Shown here: positions 44,261 to 52,860 of the stretch, piece by piece
How the letters are laid out: each line of letters begins with the position of its first letter
How positions within the stretch are numbered: position 1 is the first letter of the stretch
Assembly (NCBI GenBank): GCA_958446835.1
Contig: CAUCXT010000007.1
Span: forward strand, 1-64,000
Length of the DNA stretch: 64,000 nt
Source of the DNA: an uncultured Eubacterium sp.
GTDB taxonomy: Bacteria; Bacillota; Clostridia; Lachnospirales; Lachnospiraceae
Direction of reading: 5' to 3'
Made by a program: the position numbers and the translations under genes
Notes under the pieces: generated by a model
What the model was told of the DNA's origin: nothing
Databases searched by the model: none
Seen by the model: only the letters and a program-made list of their open reading frames with translations

Positions 44261-45328
44261 ATGATACATAATCTGATATTGACATATGTGATATGTCTTG
44301 TGCTTATATTTTGTTTTTTTATGATGGGTATACAGATCGACCAGATATTGAGGCTTCGGCTTAAAGGAATGTATAATATAGTGTTCGGTTTTTTTGTATA
44401 CTTTATGTTGTTCGAAATATTTTATCTGCCATTTTTTATCAATAAGCAGAGACTTACCTGTCTGACAGTTGCCTGGATAATATTTCTTGGCATAGACATG
44501 GTTGTATCAGTGATAGTTTTCAGAAAGAGAATATTGTCTGCAGCTAAAGAAATATGGGAACAGCTAAGATGCGATAGCTTGCCATATGTGTTGCTCTCGG
44601 CAGTGGTGTTCGCAGTTGTCATATATTATGGTACCAGAACATTCTATTATGGATTCGATACGGCATACTATATAGGAATGGTTAACAGTGCGGTGCATTA
44701 TGACAGAATGCTCATATATCAGAGTGAGATGGGCTATAAGATGAGTTCACTGGATTTGAGATATGGTCTGTCGGGATTTTATATGCATACTGCAGTGCTG
44801 TGTCGCGTGTTCAAGGTGTCTGCGATAATGATGCAGAAACAGGGTGTAACCATAATTGATATACTTATGACATACTGTATAGCATTTCTCATAGGTAGGA
44901 GAGTGTTCAAAAAGGATGTAAAGTATGCATATCTGTTCACAGCAGTGTACTTTGCGATGAACTTTTTCTTCCTGTCAGAGTTCGCTGTGGGTGAATTCTT
45001 TATGTATAGGGCTTATGAAGCGAAAGCATATTGCTGTAACGTCGTAATACCTGCACATTTCCTTATAATGTATGCCATGATGCGGAGCAGGGAGATTCAG
45101 GGGTACAGGTGGAGGCAGCTGGCAATATTATCAATAGCGAGCATACCTGTGTCGATGTCATCAATACTTATCATACCTGTTCTCACGATGACTTTCGCAT
45201 GCAGTATGGCAATGATACATAGAAAGTTCAGATATGTGATATATGGAGGAGTGTGCTGCCTGGCTAATGCAGTATCGCTTGTGGTATATTATCTGTATGT
45301 TATGGGGAAATTAGTTATTTTTATATGA
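44261..45328 (+). CDS. Polytopic membrane protein, module copy 1, first half
   Basis: About 355 residues and nine to ten hydrophobic helices. A soluble stretch YYGFDTAYYIGMVNSAVHYD between helices recalls the acidic loop of GT-C glycosyltransferases and DUF6077-type proteins, but no family can be named with confidence. Clear paralogue of the gene at 46151 (both share YALSGYYMHSAVxCK/YGLSGFYMHTAVLCR). Partner gene follows after 16 nt. ATG 44261 preferred over TTG 44249. Probably involved in assembling surface glycan. Confidence 0.65.
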   Translation: MIHNLILTYVICLVLIFCFFMMGIQIDQILRLRLKGMYNIVFGFFVYFMLFEIFYLPFFINKQRLTCLTVAWIIFLGIDMVVSVIVFRKRILSAAKEIWEQLRCDSLPYVLLSAVVFAVVIYYGTRTFYYGFDTAYYIGMVNSAVHYDRMLIYQSEMGYKMSSLDLRYGLSGFYMHTAVLCRVFKVSAIMMQKQGVTIIDILMTYCIAFLIGRRVFKKDVKYAYLFTAVYFAMNFFFLSEFAVGEFFMYRAYEAKAYCCNVVIPAHFLIMYAMMRSREIQGYRWRQLAILSIASIPVSMSSILIIPVLTMTFACSMAMIHRKFRYVIYGGVCCLANAVSLVVYYLYVMGKLVIFI

Positions 45329-45344
45329 AATGAGGAGATAGAAA

Positions 45345-46148
45345 GTGAACTTTTCAACTTCTGTATTGAATGTTTTTTTTAGATATCCATCAGACTGTCT
45401 TATGTATTTGTTTGCGGTGATGGCAATGATTTGTCTTATGTATAGAAGCTCTAAAAAGAGACGAGAGTTATATTTATTGTTAACGGCATTTTCTATACTG
45501 CTTATATTTAACCCTATATGCTTTAAAATTGTTGGATATTTTGGCTTGGCCGAAACGTATTATAGATTTTTGTGGGCTGTTCCTATCACTTTTATTATTA
45601 CCGCCTTTATTGTTTACCTTGTTAAGGAATCTTATAACAGGTGTGCAAAACTAGCAATATTATTTACCATATCAGTGTGTATTATGCTTGGAAGAACAGG
45701 TGATTATATTGGGGCACATATGTCAAGCGAAAATAATATATATGGATTTAGGGATGATATAATAGAAATATCAGACATTATTGAAGCGGATGCGTGCAGA
45801 AAAGAACCAACCGTTCTTACAGATGAGTATGTGTTTAGCAGATTAAGATGCTATAACGCAAATATAGTGTATAGGGTGCCGAGAAATTATTATCTCAATG
45901 ACAGAATTGGTGAAAATGGATACTACACTGAGGATGGCACTGGTAACCCTGCTCTTGTGCGAATGGAGCAGCTTGGTGAAAGGACTGATGAGGAGACCAT
46001 GGGAGCTATACTTGAAGAACTTAATGTTGACTATATTATTATTAAGAGCGAGTTCGACATGGGTGAGTATCTTAATAAGTTCAATTATGTGCTTCTTGGA
46101 ACAACTGATATATATGAAGTCTATAAGTCAGGAACGGAAGGAATGTAA
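45345..46148 (+). CDS. Membrane protein, module copy 1, second half
   Basis: 267 residues: four helices, then a soluble C-terminal domain ending VDYIIIKSEFDMGEYLNKFN. GTG start behind GAGGAG. It corresponds to the first two thirds of the 47190 gene (VDYAIIETEYEMDEYMWLVG). The helix-then-extracellular-domain plan is that of the second half of large GT-C-like proteins, so the two genes of each module may form one split enzyme. More AT-rich codons than the gene before it. Confidence 0.6.
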   Translation: MNFSTSVLNVFFRYPSDCLMYLFAVMAMICLMYRSSKKRRELYLLLTAFSILLIFNPICFKIVGYFGLAETYYRFLWAVPITFIITAFIVYLVKESYNRCAKLAILFTISVCIMLGRTGDYIGAHMSSENNIYGFRDDIIEISDIIEADACRKEPTVLTDEYVFSRLRCYNANIVYRVPRNYYLNDRIGENGYYTEDGTGNPALVRMEQLGERTDEETMGAILEELNVDYIIIKSEFDMGEYLNKFNYVLLGTTDIYEVYKSGTEGM

Positions 46149-46150
46149 TT

Positions 46151-47173
46151 ATGGCGTTGAAAGCTATTATAACAGTGGTTGCACTGATGGTGTTATTTGA
46201 AATAATCGGTATGGCGTTCTCATGTGTAATTAGAAAAAAACAGGATATAGCGCTTAATATGCTGTATGGATATTTGATTTATTTTTCGATTTTTGAGGTG
46301 TTGTATCTTATCTGTCTTGCATTAAAAAATGATTTAAAGATACTTGGTATTGCTTGGCTGGTTGTACTGGCTATATTGATTGCTTCAGCTATTCTTATTT
46401 CAAGGAAAATTCTTCTGCATACATTCGAAGGCTTGGCGGGCTTTGTGGCTGAAAGGTGGAAGCAGATAGTCATTATTGTTGTGTTTACACTGACAATGCT
46501 CTTTATATACATATTAGGACTAAGCTATGTCACGGGGGATTCGTATTCTTATGCATGCATAAGCGATGCGATTGCAACCAGAAAAATGTTTCTCCGTGAT
46601 GTGTATACAGGAGTTGACATAAAAGTACCTGATATTATTTATGCATTGTCAGGGTATTATATGCATTCTGCTGTAATCTGTAAGGCATTGAAATTGTCTG
46701 CTGTGAGTGTACAGCACAATATTATAGGAATAATAACCATATTACTAAGTGTAGATGCTATTTATTTGATCGGAAAAGAACTTATGAAGGATAAGTCATG
46801 GATGATAGCATGCTTTATTATACTGTATGAAGCAGCCAATCTGTACCTCCTTCTGTATAGTAATGAAAGGTATTTCCTGTTCACAGGAGCTTGTGATGAG
46901 ATGAGCCAGATACCATATATACTGATTCCGGTAATTGTGCTTGGATTTATCAGACTGCTGAAGGAGAACGAATCTGGTTGGAATCTGGTTCTGCTTGGAG
47001 GTATGGCGGGTTGTGCGTTGTCGGTATCATCAATCATGGTGGTTCCTATGACGATACTGTGTGGCACAATAACTGTGGCGATATACAGAAAAAGTATACG
47101 AGAAATGGCATCAGGCGGTATATGCCTGATTTCAGGTATTATATATATAATAATCTATTGTGTATGCAAATAG
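46151..47173 (+). CDS. Polytopic membrane protein, module copy 2, first half
   Basis: 340 residues, nine or so helices; paralogue of 44261. The loop after helix 4 has GDSYSYACISDAIATRK where copy 1 has FDTAYYIGMVNSAV. Starts 2 nt after the stop of the previous gene, so both modules are one operon. Function unknown. The conserved acid in this loop would be the candidate catalytic residue if these are GT-C transferases. Confidence 0.6.
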   Translation: MALKAIITVVALMVLFEIIGMAFSCVIRKKQDIALNMLYGYLIYFSIFEVLYLICLALKNDLKILGIAWLVVLAILIASAILISRKILLHTFEGLAGFVAERWKQIVIIVVFTLTMLFIYILGLSYVTGDSYSYACISDAIATRKMFLRDVYTGVDIKVPDIIYALSGYYMHSAVICKALKLSAVSVQHNIIGIITILLSVDAIYLIGKELMKDKSWMIACFIILYEAANLYLLLYSNERYFLFTGACDEMSQIPYILIPVIVLGFIRLLKENESGWNLVLLGGMAGCALSVSSIMVVPMTILCGTITVAIYRKSIREMASGGICLISGIIYIIIYCVCK

Positions 47174-47189
47174 ATACGAGGTTGCGATA

Positions 47190-48338
47190 ATGAAAAATGT
47201 GATTGAGATGTTCAGAAGTTATCAGGGAAATACAGCCATACTTATTCTTGCTTTTATGTCAGCTATATATTTAATTGTAAAGGCACGAAACGAAGATACA
47301 GAGAAATTTATTGCAGTGGGAGCTGTGTTGCTTATTCTGATGTATAATGACCTGGTATTTTATCTTGTTAGGTGGATATGGGGCATTGATATATATAGAA
47401 GTTATGTATATGCCATTCCTGTTTCGTTGATGTGTGCGATAGCAGCAACTTTTATAATTTTAAGGGATGCTAATACATTGTGGAAAAAGTGCGTGATAGC
47501 TGTCGGAGCAATTATAATAGGACTGGCTTGGTATCGTTCGGATGTATCACCTGATTTTAGTAAGGTGTATGCAACTGAAAAAAATAATGCGTACATACAA
47601 ATGGCAGATGACATTATTAGCGATGTATCTGAAAGAAGACAGCGAATATGTAATGACGCTTACACGGAAGCTGAGAGAATAAGCATAGCCGCAGATACGG
47701 AGATATATAGTTACCTTAGAGGTCTCAGCAGTGAATTTGTTATGGCATACGATATAACAGATACTACCTGGGCAGATAGTCTGGAATTATCAAAGCCGCT
47801 TATATATTCAATGGTTGTCGGCGGCGGACAGACAGAACATAATCTGATAAGAGAAATGCTGTCAATCAATTGCGTGGATTATGCAATTATAGAGACCGAA
47901 TATGAGATGGATGAATATATGTGGCTTGTGGGATATTCTAAGCTTGGTGAGTATGATAAGTATACACTGTATGGAAGGGAAAAGGAATGTTACCCTATGC
48001 GTATTGATTATTGGGGATATGTAAGGCGAGTATACTTCTATCTGCTTGGAAGGCGTGGAAAATATGAGGAGATATATCCGGAGATTCAGATGATAGGCGC
48101 ACAGGAACAGACCTTGGATGAGGTTGCGTACAGAATTCTGGAATCAGATGAATTCCTCGACAGGAATATGACTGTGGATGAAGCCATAGAAGCAATATAT
48201 CGTGCGATATATTATAGGGATGTGACGGAAGAAGAAAAGCTATACTGGGAGCAGTACGTTGCAAATAATGGGGAATATAAGGATATGTATTATGAACTGT
48301 ATTATAATACAGGAGAATTTCATATAGAGTGGGAGTAG
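47190..48338 (+). CDS. Membrane protein, module copy 2, second half with DUF4214-like tail
   Basis: 382 residues: four helices and an extracellular domain like copy 1, plus an extra C-terminal 110 residues (YWGYVRRVYFYLLGRR, ILESDEFLDRNMTVDEAIEAIY, YWEQYVANNGEY, YNTGEF) with the pattern of DUF4214 repeats, a module of bacterial surface proteins. Copy 1 lacks it. ATG 47190 preferred (the longer start at 47160 overlaps the previous gene). A promoter for the following gene lies just after the stop. Confidence 0.6.
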   Translation: MKNVIEMFRSYQGNTAILILAFMSAIYLIVKARNEDTEKFIAVGAVLLILMYNDLVFYLVRWIWGIDIYRSYVYAIPVSLMCAIAATFIILRDANTLWKKCVIAVGAIIIGLAWYRSDVSPDFSKVYATEKNNAYIQMADDIISDVSERRQRICNDAYTEAERISIAADTEIYSYLRGLSSEFVMAYDITDTTWADSLELSKPLIYSMVVGGGQTEHNLIREMLSINCVDYAIIETEYEMDEYMWLVGYSKLGEYDKYTLYGREKECYPMRIDYWGYVRRVYFYLLGRRGKYEEIYPEIQMIGAQEQTLDEVAYRILESDEFLDRNMTVDEAIEAIYRAIYYRDVTEEEKLYWEQYVANNGEYKDMYYELYYNTGEFHIEWE

Positions 48339-48344
48339 ATTGTG

Positions 48345-48373
48345 TTGACTATTGACAATGCATAGATTATAAT
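48345..48373 (+). promoter_or_regulatory. Promoter of the dehydratase gene
   Basis: TTGACT (48345-48350), a 17-nt spacer, TATAAT (48368-48373). A second TATAAT lies at 48382-48387. Start codon about 45-60 nt downstream. Confidence 0.65.
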
Positions 48374-48429
48374 TATAACGCTATAATAAGTTTGTGAAAA
48401 ATAATATTATATATAACAGAGGTAGAAAA

Positions 48430-50445
48430 ATGAGTGGATTTAGAGAAAAATTAACAATAGCACATTGGAAAATCATAGCGATATATCTTATGATATTTGA
48501 TGTTGTTGCAATTAATTTTTCTTATTTTTTTGCTTTATTTATGAGATTTGAATTTAGTTACAAGAGTATTCCGCAGGAATATTTTATGGCATATCTGAAG
48601 TTCGCACCAATATATACGGTGTTTACAATTGTAATATTCTATGTACTTCGCTTGTACAGCAGCCTGTGGAGATTCGCTTCCTTCAATGAGCTCAACAGAG
48701 TGGTCGGTGCCAGCGTGATAACAACATTGTTTCACTGGGTAGGCATCACAGTGCTTTTTGCAAGAATGCCTATGTCATACTATATAACTGGTCCGATTAT
48801 CCAGTTCTGTCTTGTCACGGCTGTCCGTTTCTCCTACAGATATATAACTATGGAGCGCCAGCGAAGAGAGCTTCGGGACAATATCAAGCACAATGCGATG
48901 ATAATCGGTGCCGGAGCTGCTGGACAGGTAATCTTAAGAGAACTCAAGAACTCGAACGAGTCACAGACAAGAGTGTGCTGCATGATAGATGACAACCCTA
49001 ACAAGTGGGGAAGATATATGGACGGAATCCCTGTTGTGGGAGGACGTGACAGCATATTCGAGAGCGTTGACAAGTACGGAATAGATAAGATTCTGGTTGC
49101 CCTCCCTACAGCCGACAAGGAGCAGAGAAGGGAAATTCTCAATATATGTAAGGAGACAGGCTGTGAGATTAAGTCGCTTCCTGGTATATATCAGCTCACC
49201 AATGGCGAAGTATCGCTCAGCAAGATGAAGAAGGTGGATGTGGTTGACCTCCTTGGACGTGAGCCAATCAAGGTCAATATGGATGAGATATGTACCTATA
49301 TCGAAGGCAAGGTTATCCTCGTGACAGGTGGCGGTGGCTCTATAGGAAGTGAGCTCTGCAGACAGGTGGCTAAGCATCACCCTAAACAACTTATCATTTT
49401 CGATATATATGAGAATAACGCATATGATATTGAGCAGGAGCTTCGTAAGAACTGTCCGGAGCTTAATCTTGTAGTGCTTATCGGTTCTGTGCGTGATAGC
49501 AGAAGGATAGAGGGAGTATTCGAGAAGTACAGACCTCAGATAGTATATCATGCAGCAGCACATAAGCATGTACCTCTCATGGAGAACAGCCCTAACGAGG
49601 CTATCAAGAATAACGTAATCGGAACATATAAGACTGCGTACGCAGCAATGAAGTATGGAACGGAGAGATTCGTTCTCATCAGTACAGATAAGGCTGTAAA
49701 TCCTACCAACATCATGGGAGCAAGCAAGCGTCTCTGTGAGATGGTTATACAGAGCATGAATGTGATATGCAGGGACGGAAGAACGGATATACTTCCGAAG
49801 CTGTATGCTCATACTGATGATGACGAGGCGTACAGGAATGTGCTCAAGATGACAGCTGCGGCAAGCGAAGTATCTGTTGCCAAGGAACAGCCGCTTGAAC
49901 CCGGTAAGAAGTATGTGACACAGTACGCTGCCGTACGCTTTGGCAATGTGCTTGGAAGCAACGGCTCGGTAATTCCTCTTTTCAAGAAACAGATAGAGGC
50001 AGGCGGACCTGTAACAGTCACACATCCTGATATCATACGATACTTCATGACGATACCTGAGGCTGTGAGCCTTGTGCTTCAGGCAGGTGTGTACGCTCAG
50101 GGTGGAGATATCTTCGTGCTTGATATGGGTGAGCCAGTGAAGATAGATCTGCTTGCAAGAAATCTTATAAAGCTGTCAGGTTACACTCCGGATGTCGATA
50201 TAAAGATAGTGTATTCAGGACTCAGGCCGGGTGAGAAGCTCTATGAGGAGAAGCTCATGGCTGAGGAGGGACTGCAGAAGACACAGAATGATCTCATCCA
50301 CATCGGCAAGCCGATACCATTTAATATTGAAGAGTTCATGAAGCAGCTGGAGCTGCTTGCGGAGGTAAGCTATAACAACACAGATAATATCGAGGAGATT
50401 GTGGCGGGAGTTGTCAAGACATATCACCCGGATAAGAAGAAGTGA
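48430..50445 (+). CDS. Membrane-bound NDP-sugar 4,6-dehydratase/epimerase (FlaA1/CapD/PglF type)
   Basis: 671 residues. Four N-terminal helices, a first nucleotide-binding CoA-binding-like domain (MIIGAGAAGQVILREL), then an SDR domain with TGGGGSIGSELCRQ and ISTDKAVNPTNIMGASKR (the T-D-K variant of the catalytic triad found in this family). It converts UDP-GlcNAc to the 4-keto-6-deoxy sugar that starts bacillosamine or FucNAc-type routes. With the NeuD-like acetyltransferase (52300) and the sugar transferase (52861) it would provide the first sugar of the repeat unit. Start behind GAGG. Confidence 0.9.
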   Translation: MSGFREKLTIAHWKIIAIYLMIFDVVAINFSYFFALFMRFEFSYKSIPQEYFMAYLKFAPIYTVFTIVIFYVLRLYSSLWRFASFNELNRVVGASVITTLFHWVGITVLFARMPMSYYITGPIIQFCLVTAVRFSYRYITMERQRRELRDNIKHNAMIIGAGAAGQVILRELKNSNESQTRVCCMIDDNPNKWGRYMDGIPVVGGRDSIFESVDKYGIDKILVALPTADKEQRREILNICKETGCEIKSLPGIYQLTNGEVSLSKMKKVDVVDLLGREPIKVNMDEICTYIEGKVILVTGGGGSIGSELCRQVAKHHPKQLIIFDIYENNAYDIEQELRKNCPELNLVVLIGSVRDSRRIEGVFEKYRPQIVYHAAAHKHVPLMENSPNEAIKNNVIGTYKTAYAAMKYGTERFVLISTDKAVNPTNIMGASKRLCEMVIQSMNVICRDGRTDILPKLYAHTDDDEAYRNVLKMTAAASEVSVAKEQPLEPGKKYVTQYAAVRFGNVLGSNGSVIPLFKKQIEAGGPVTVTHPDIIRYFMTIPEAVSLVLQAGVYAQGGDIFVLDMGEPVKIDLLARNLIKLSGYTPDVDIKIVYSGLRPGEKLYEEKLMAEEGLQKTQNDLIHIGKPIPFNIEEFMKQLELLAEVSYNNTDNIEEIVAGVVKTYHPDKKK

Positions 50446-50516
50446 TATCGAGTCTTTTGCAATTGACAACAATATAGGATTTGCGATAGCATGGGCTGTA
50501 AAAAAGGAGTGACGTT

Positions 50517-52229
50517 GTGGAAGTGCGCAAGATGCTGCCTATAGGGATAGATGATTTTGAAAAGGTAATAACACAGAACTTCTACTATGTTGATAAGACG
50601 AGGCTGATAGCCGACCTGTGCAGGAGCTGGGGAGAGGTTAACCTGTTCACCAGACCAAGACGCTTTGGAAAATCGCTTAACATGAGCATGCTTAGGAATT
50701 TTTTTGAAATCGGATGCGACAGTACGCTGTTCGATGGCTTATACATTTCCAGCGAGCATGATATATGTGAGAAATATATGGGAAGGTTTCCTGTTGTGTC
50801 CATAACGCTTAAGGGTGCAGAGGGAACAAGCTTTGAGATGGCTGTTGAGTCAATCAAGACGATAATCGGAAGAGAAGCAATGCGTTTTCAGTTTCTGGAA
50901 AAGAGCGAGAAGCTTACTGAAAAGGATAAACGTGCATATAACCAGCTCACGATGCAGGGGGATGGTACGCAAGGAAGATTTCAGATGAGCAGGAGCGTCC
51001 TTGAAGACAGTATCAGAACTCTGACCACTTTATTGGCAAGGCATTATGGCTGCAAGGTCATTATACTTATTGATGAATATGATGTGCCGCTTAACAAGGC
51101 GTTTGAAAACGGCTATTATGATGAGATGACACTGCTCATAAGAAATCTTTTCGGGAATGCCCTGAAGAGTAATTCAGACCTGTATTTTGCAGTGCTCACA
51201 GGCTGCCTTAGGATATCCAAGGAAAGCATATTTACCGGACTTAATAACATGAAGATAATGTCGCTTACAGATGTTCGTTTTGATGAGTATTTCGGATTTA
51301 CGGACAGCGAAGTGAAGCAGATATTAGAGTATTATAAGCTGACAGCACATTACAATGTGATGAAAAGATGGTATGATGGATACCGATTTGGCAATATAGA
51401 TGTATATTGTCCATGGGATGTGATAAATTACACGGATTTATTGTGTACTGACAGCCAGGCGGCGCCGCAGGACTTCTGGTCTAATACGAGCGGAAATGCG
51501 ATGGTTCGCCGCTTTATTGATAAAGCTCTGCCACAGACTAAAAAAGAAATAGAGGAGCTTATAGCAGGTTCATCAATCATCAAGGAGCTCCGTCAGGAGC
51601 TGACCTACAACGAACTCGATTCTTCAATCGATAATCTGTGGAGTGTACTGTTCCTTACGGGATATCTCACGCAGAGAGGTGTTGCTGATGGAAGAAGATA
51701 TAATATGGCAATACCTAATAATGAGATAAGAAATCTCTTTATTATGCAGGTAAAGGAGTGGTTTTCAGAAAACGCATATAGTGACAGTGCTACAATAAAT
51801 TCATTCTGTGAGGCATTTGCAAAGGGCGATTCACAGACTATAGAACACCTTCTTGGAGATTATCTATGGAATACGATAAGTATACGTGACACAGCGGTGC
51901 GCAGGGAGAGAAAAGAGAATTTTTATCATGGAATGCTCTTAGGGCTTCTAAGATACAAGGAAAGCTGGCTTGTGATGTCCAATGTGGAGACAGGTGAGGG
52001 GTATTCGGATATACTGATAGAAGTACCTCAGACAAGAACAGGTATTGTTATCGAGGTAAAGTATGCCCAGGAGGGCGAATTTGCTAAGGCTTGCAACGAA
52101 GCAATAGAGCAGATTGAGAAAAAACGATATGCCGCAAGGCTTGAGGCTGATGGAATGCGGAAGATTTTGAAATATGGGATTGCATTTTATAGGAAACAGT
52201 GTAAGGTTGTAAGATGTAGTGAGGTTTAG
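50517..52229 (+). CDS. AAA-ATPase-like protein with PD-(D/E)XK nuclease domain
   Basis: 570 residues. The N-terminal AAA-ATPase-like domain (PF09820 type) has FTRPRRFGKSLNMSML (Walker A-like) and ILIDEYDVPL (Walker B). The C-terminal PD-(D/E)XK domain (DUF1703 type) has GYSDILIEVP and GIVIEVKYA (D, then E-x-K). This family is common in Bacteroides and Lachnospiraceae, often in many copies, and is suspected to be mobile or defence-related. Its function is unknown. GTG start behind AAGGAGT. It interrupts an otherwise continuous glycan gene cluster. Confidence 0.85.
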   Translation: MEVRKMLPIGIDDFEKVITQNFYYVDKTRLIADLCRSWGEVNLFTRPRRFGKSLNMSMLRNFFEIGCDSTLFDGLYISSEHDICEKYMGRFPVVSITLKGAEGTSFEMAVESIKTIIGREAMRFQFLEKSEKLTEKDKRAYNQLTMQGDGTQGRFQMSRSVLEDSIRTLTTLLARHYGCKVIILIDEYDVPLNKAFENGYYDEMTLLIRNLFGNALKSNSDLYFAVLTGCLRISKESIFTGLNNMKIMSLTDVRFDEYFGFTDSEVKQILEYYKLTAHYNVMKRWYDGYRFGNIDVYCPWDVINYTDLLCTDSQAAPQDFWSNTSGNAMVRRFIDKALPQTKKEIEELIAGSSIIKELRQELTYNELDSSIDNLWSVLFLTGYLTQRGVADGRRYNMAIPNNEIRNLFIMQVKEWFSENAYSDSATINSFCEAFAKGDSQTIEHLLGDYLWNTISIRDTAVRRERKENFYHGMLLGLLRYKESWLVMSNVETGEGYSDILIEVPQTRTGIVIEVKYAQEGEFAKACNEAIEQIEKKRYAARLEADGMRKILKYGIAFYRKQCKVVRCSEV

Positions 52230-52299
52230 GAGAGTGATGGAGCTGCTAAGAATTACTACATTACAAAGTAATATAATTACATGAAAATAAAGGTAGATT

Positions 52300-52800
52300 G
52301 TGAATATGAAAGCATTATTGATAATTGGTGCAGGTGGGCATGGACGCGTTGTTGCGGAGGTTGCCACAGAACTTGGATATGATAATATTGCGTTTCTTGA
52401 TGATAACAGCGAAAATTCGATAGGTAAAATAGATGAAATGGATAAGTTCGTAGAAAATTATCATAATGCTTTTTGTGCTATAGGAAATAATACTGTCCGG
52501 GCAAAGGTACTCGACAGATTGGTAGATATAGGTTATATTATACCTAGTCTTATACATCCAACAGCGTATGTGAGCGAATATGCACAGATAGAGTCTGGTG
52601 TGGTTATAGAACCGGGGGCGATAGTCAACACAGGGGCACATCTGCACAGGGGAGCAATAGTGAGTGTCGGTGCTGTCATTGACCATGATACAGAGGTGGG
52701 GATGTGTTCTCATATAAATGCAGGTGCGATAGTAAAAGCAGGCGGTCATGTTGATGATTATACTCGTATAGATGCAGGCTGCGTTGTAAGTGGATATTAA
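52300..52800 (+). CDS. NeuD/PglD-like sugar O- or N-acetyltransferase
   Basis: 166 residues. N-terminal PglD-like Rossmann part (LIIGAGGHGRVVAEVA), then left-handed beta-helix hexapeptides (YVSEYAQIESGVVIEPGAIV). His in VIDHDTEVG is the probable catalytic base. It is a little shorter than usual (about 205), with part of the N-terminal domain reduced, but it ends as the family does (RIDAGCVVSGY). With the 4,6-dehydratase and an aminotransferase this makes N-acetylated diamino or amino-deoxy sugars. GTG 52300 fits AAAGG spacing; ATG 52306 is the alternative. Confidence 0.8.
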   Translation: MNMKALLIIGAGGHGRVVAEVATELGYDNIAFLDDNSENSIGKIDEMDKFVENYHNAFCAIGNNTVRAKVLDRLVDIGYIIPSLIHPTAYVSEYAQIESGVVIEPGAIVNTGAHLHRGAIVSVGAVIDHDTEVGMCSHINAGAIVKAGGHVDDYTRIDAGCVVSGY

Positions 52801-52860
52801 ACATGAGTTTAACTGAATTTAAAAATTAGATAAATATAGAAGGAAGCAGAGGTTAAGGAC

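Noticed and set aside
48961..50025. Long minus-strand frame (354 codons) opposite the dehydratase gene
   Set aside because: Antisense shadow of a strongly conserved gene; the protein has no domain-like pattern and no ribosome site.
50463..50500. TTGACA-like -35 before the AAA-ATPase/nuclease gene
   Set aside because: No -10 at a fitting distance; expression may come from the upstream gene or another start.
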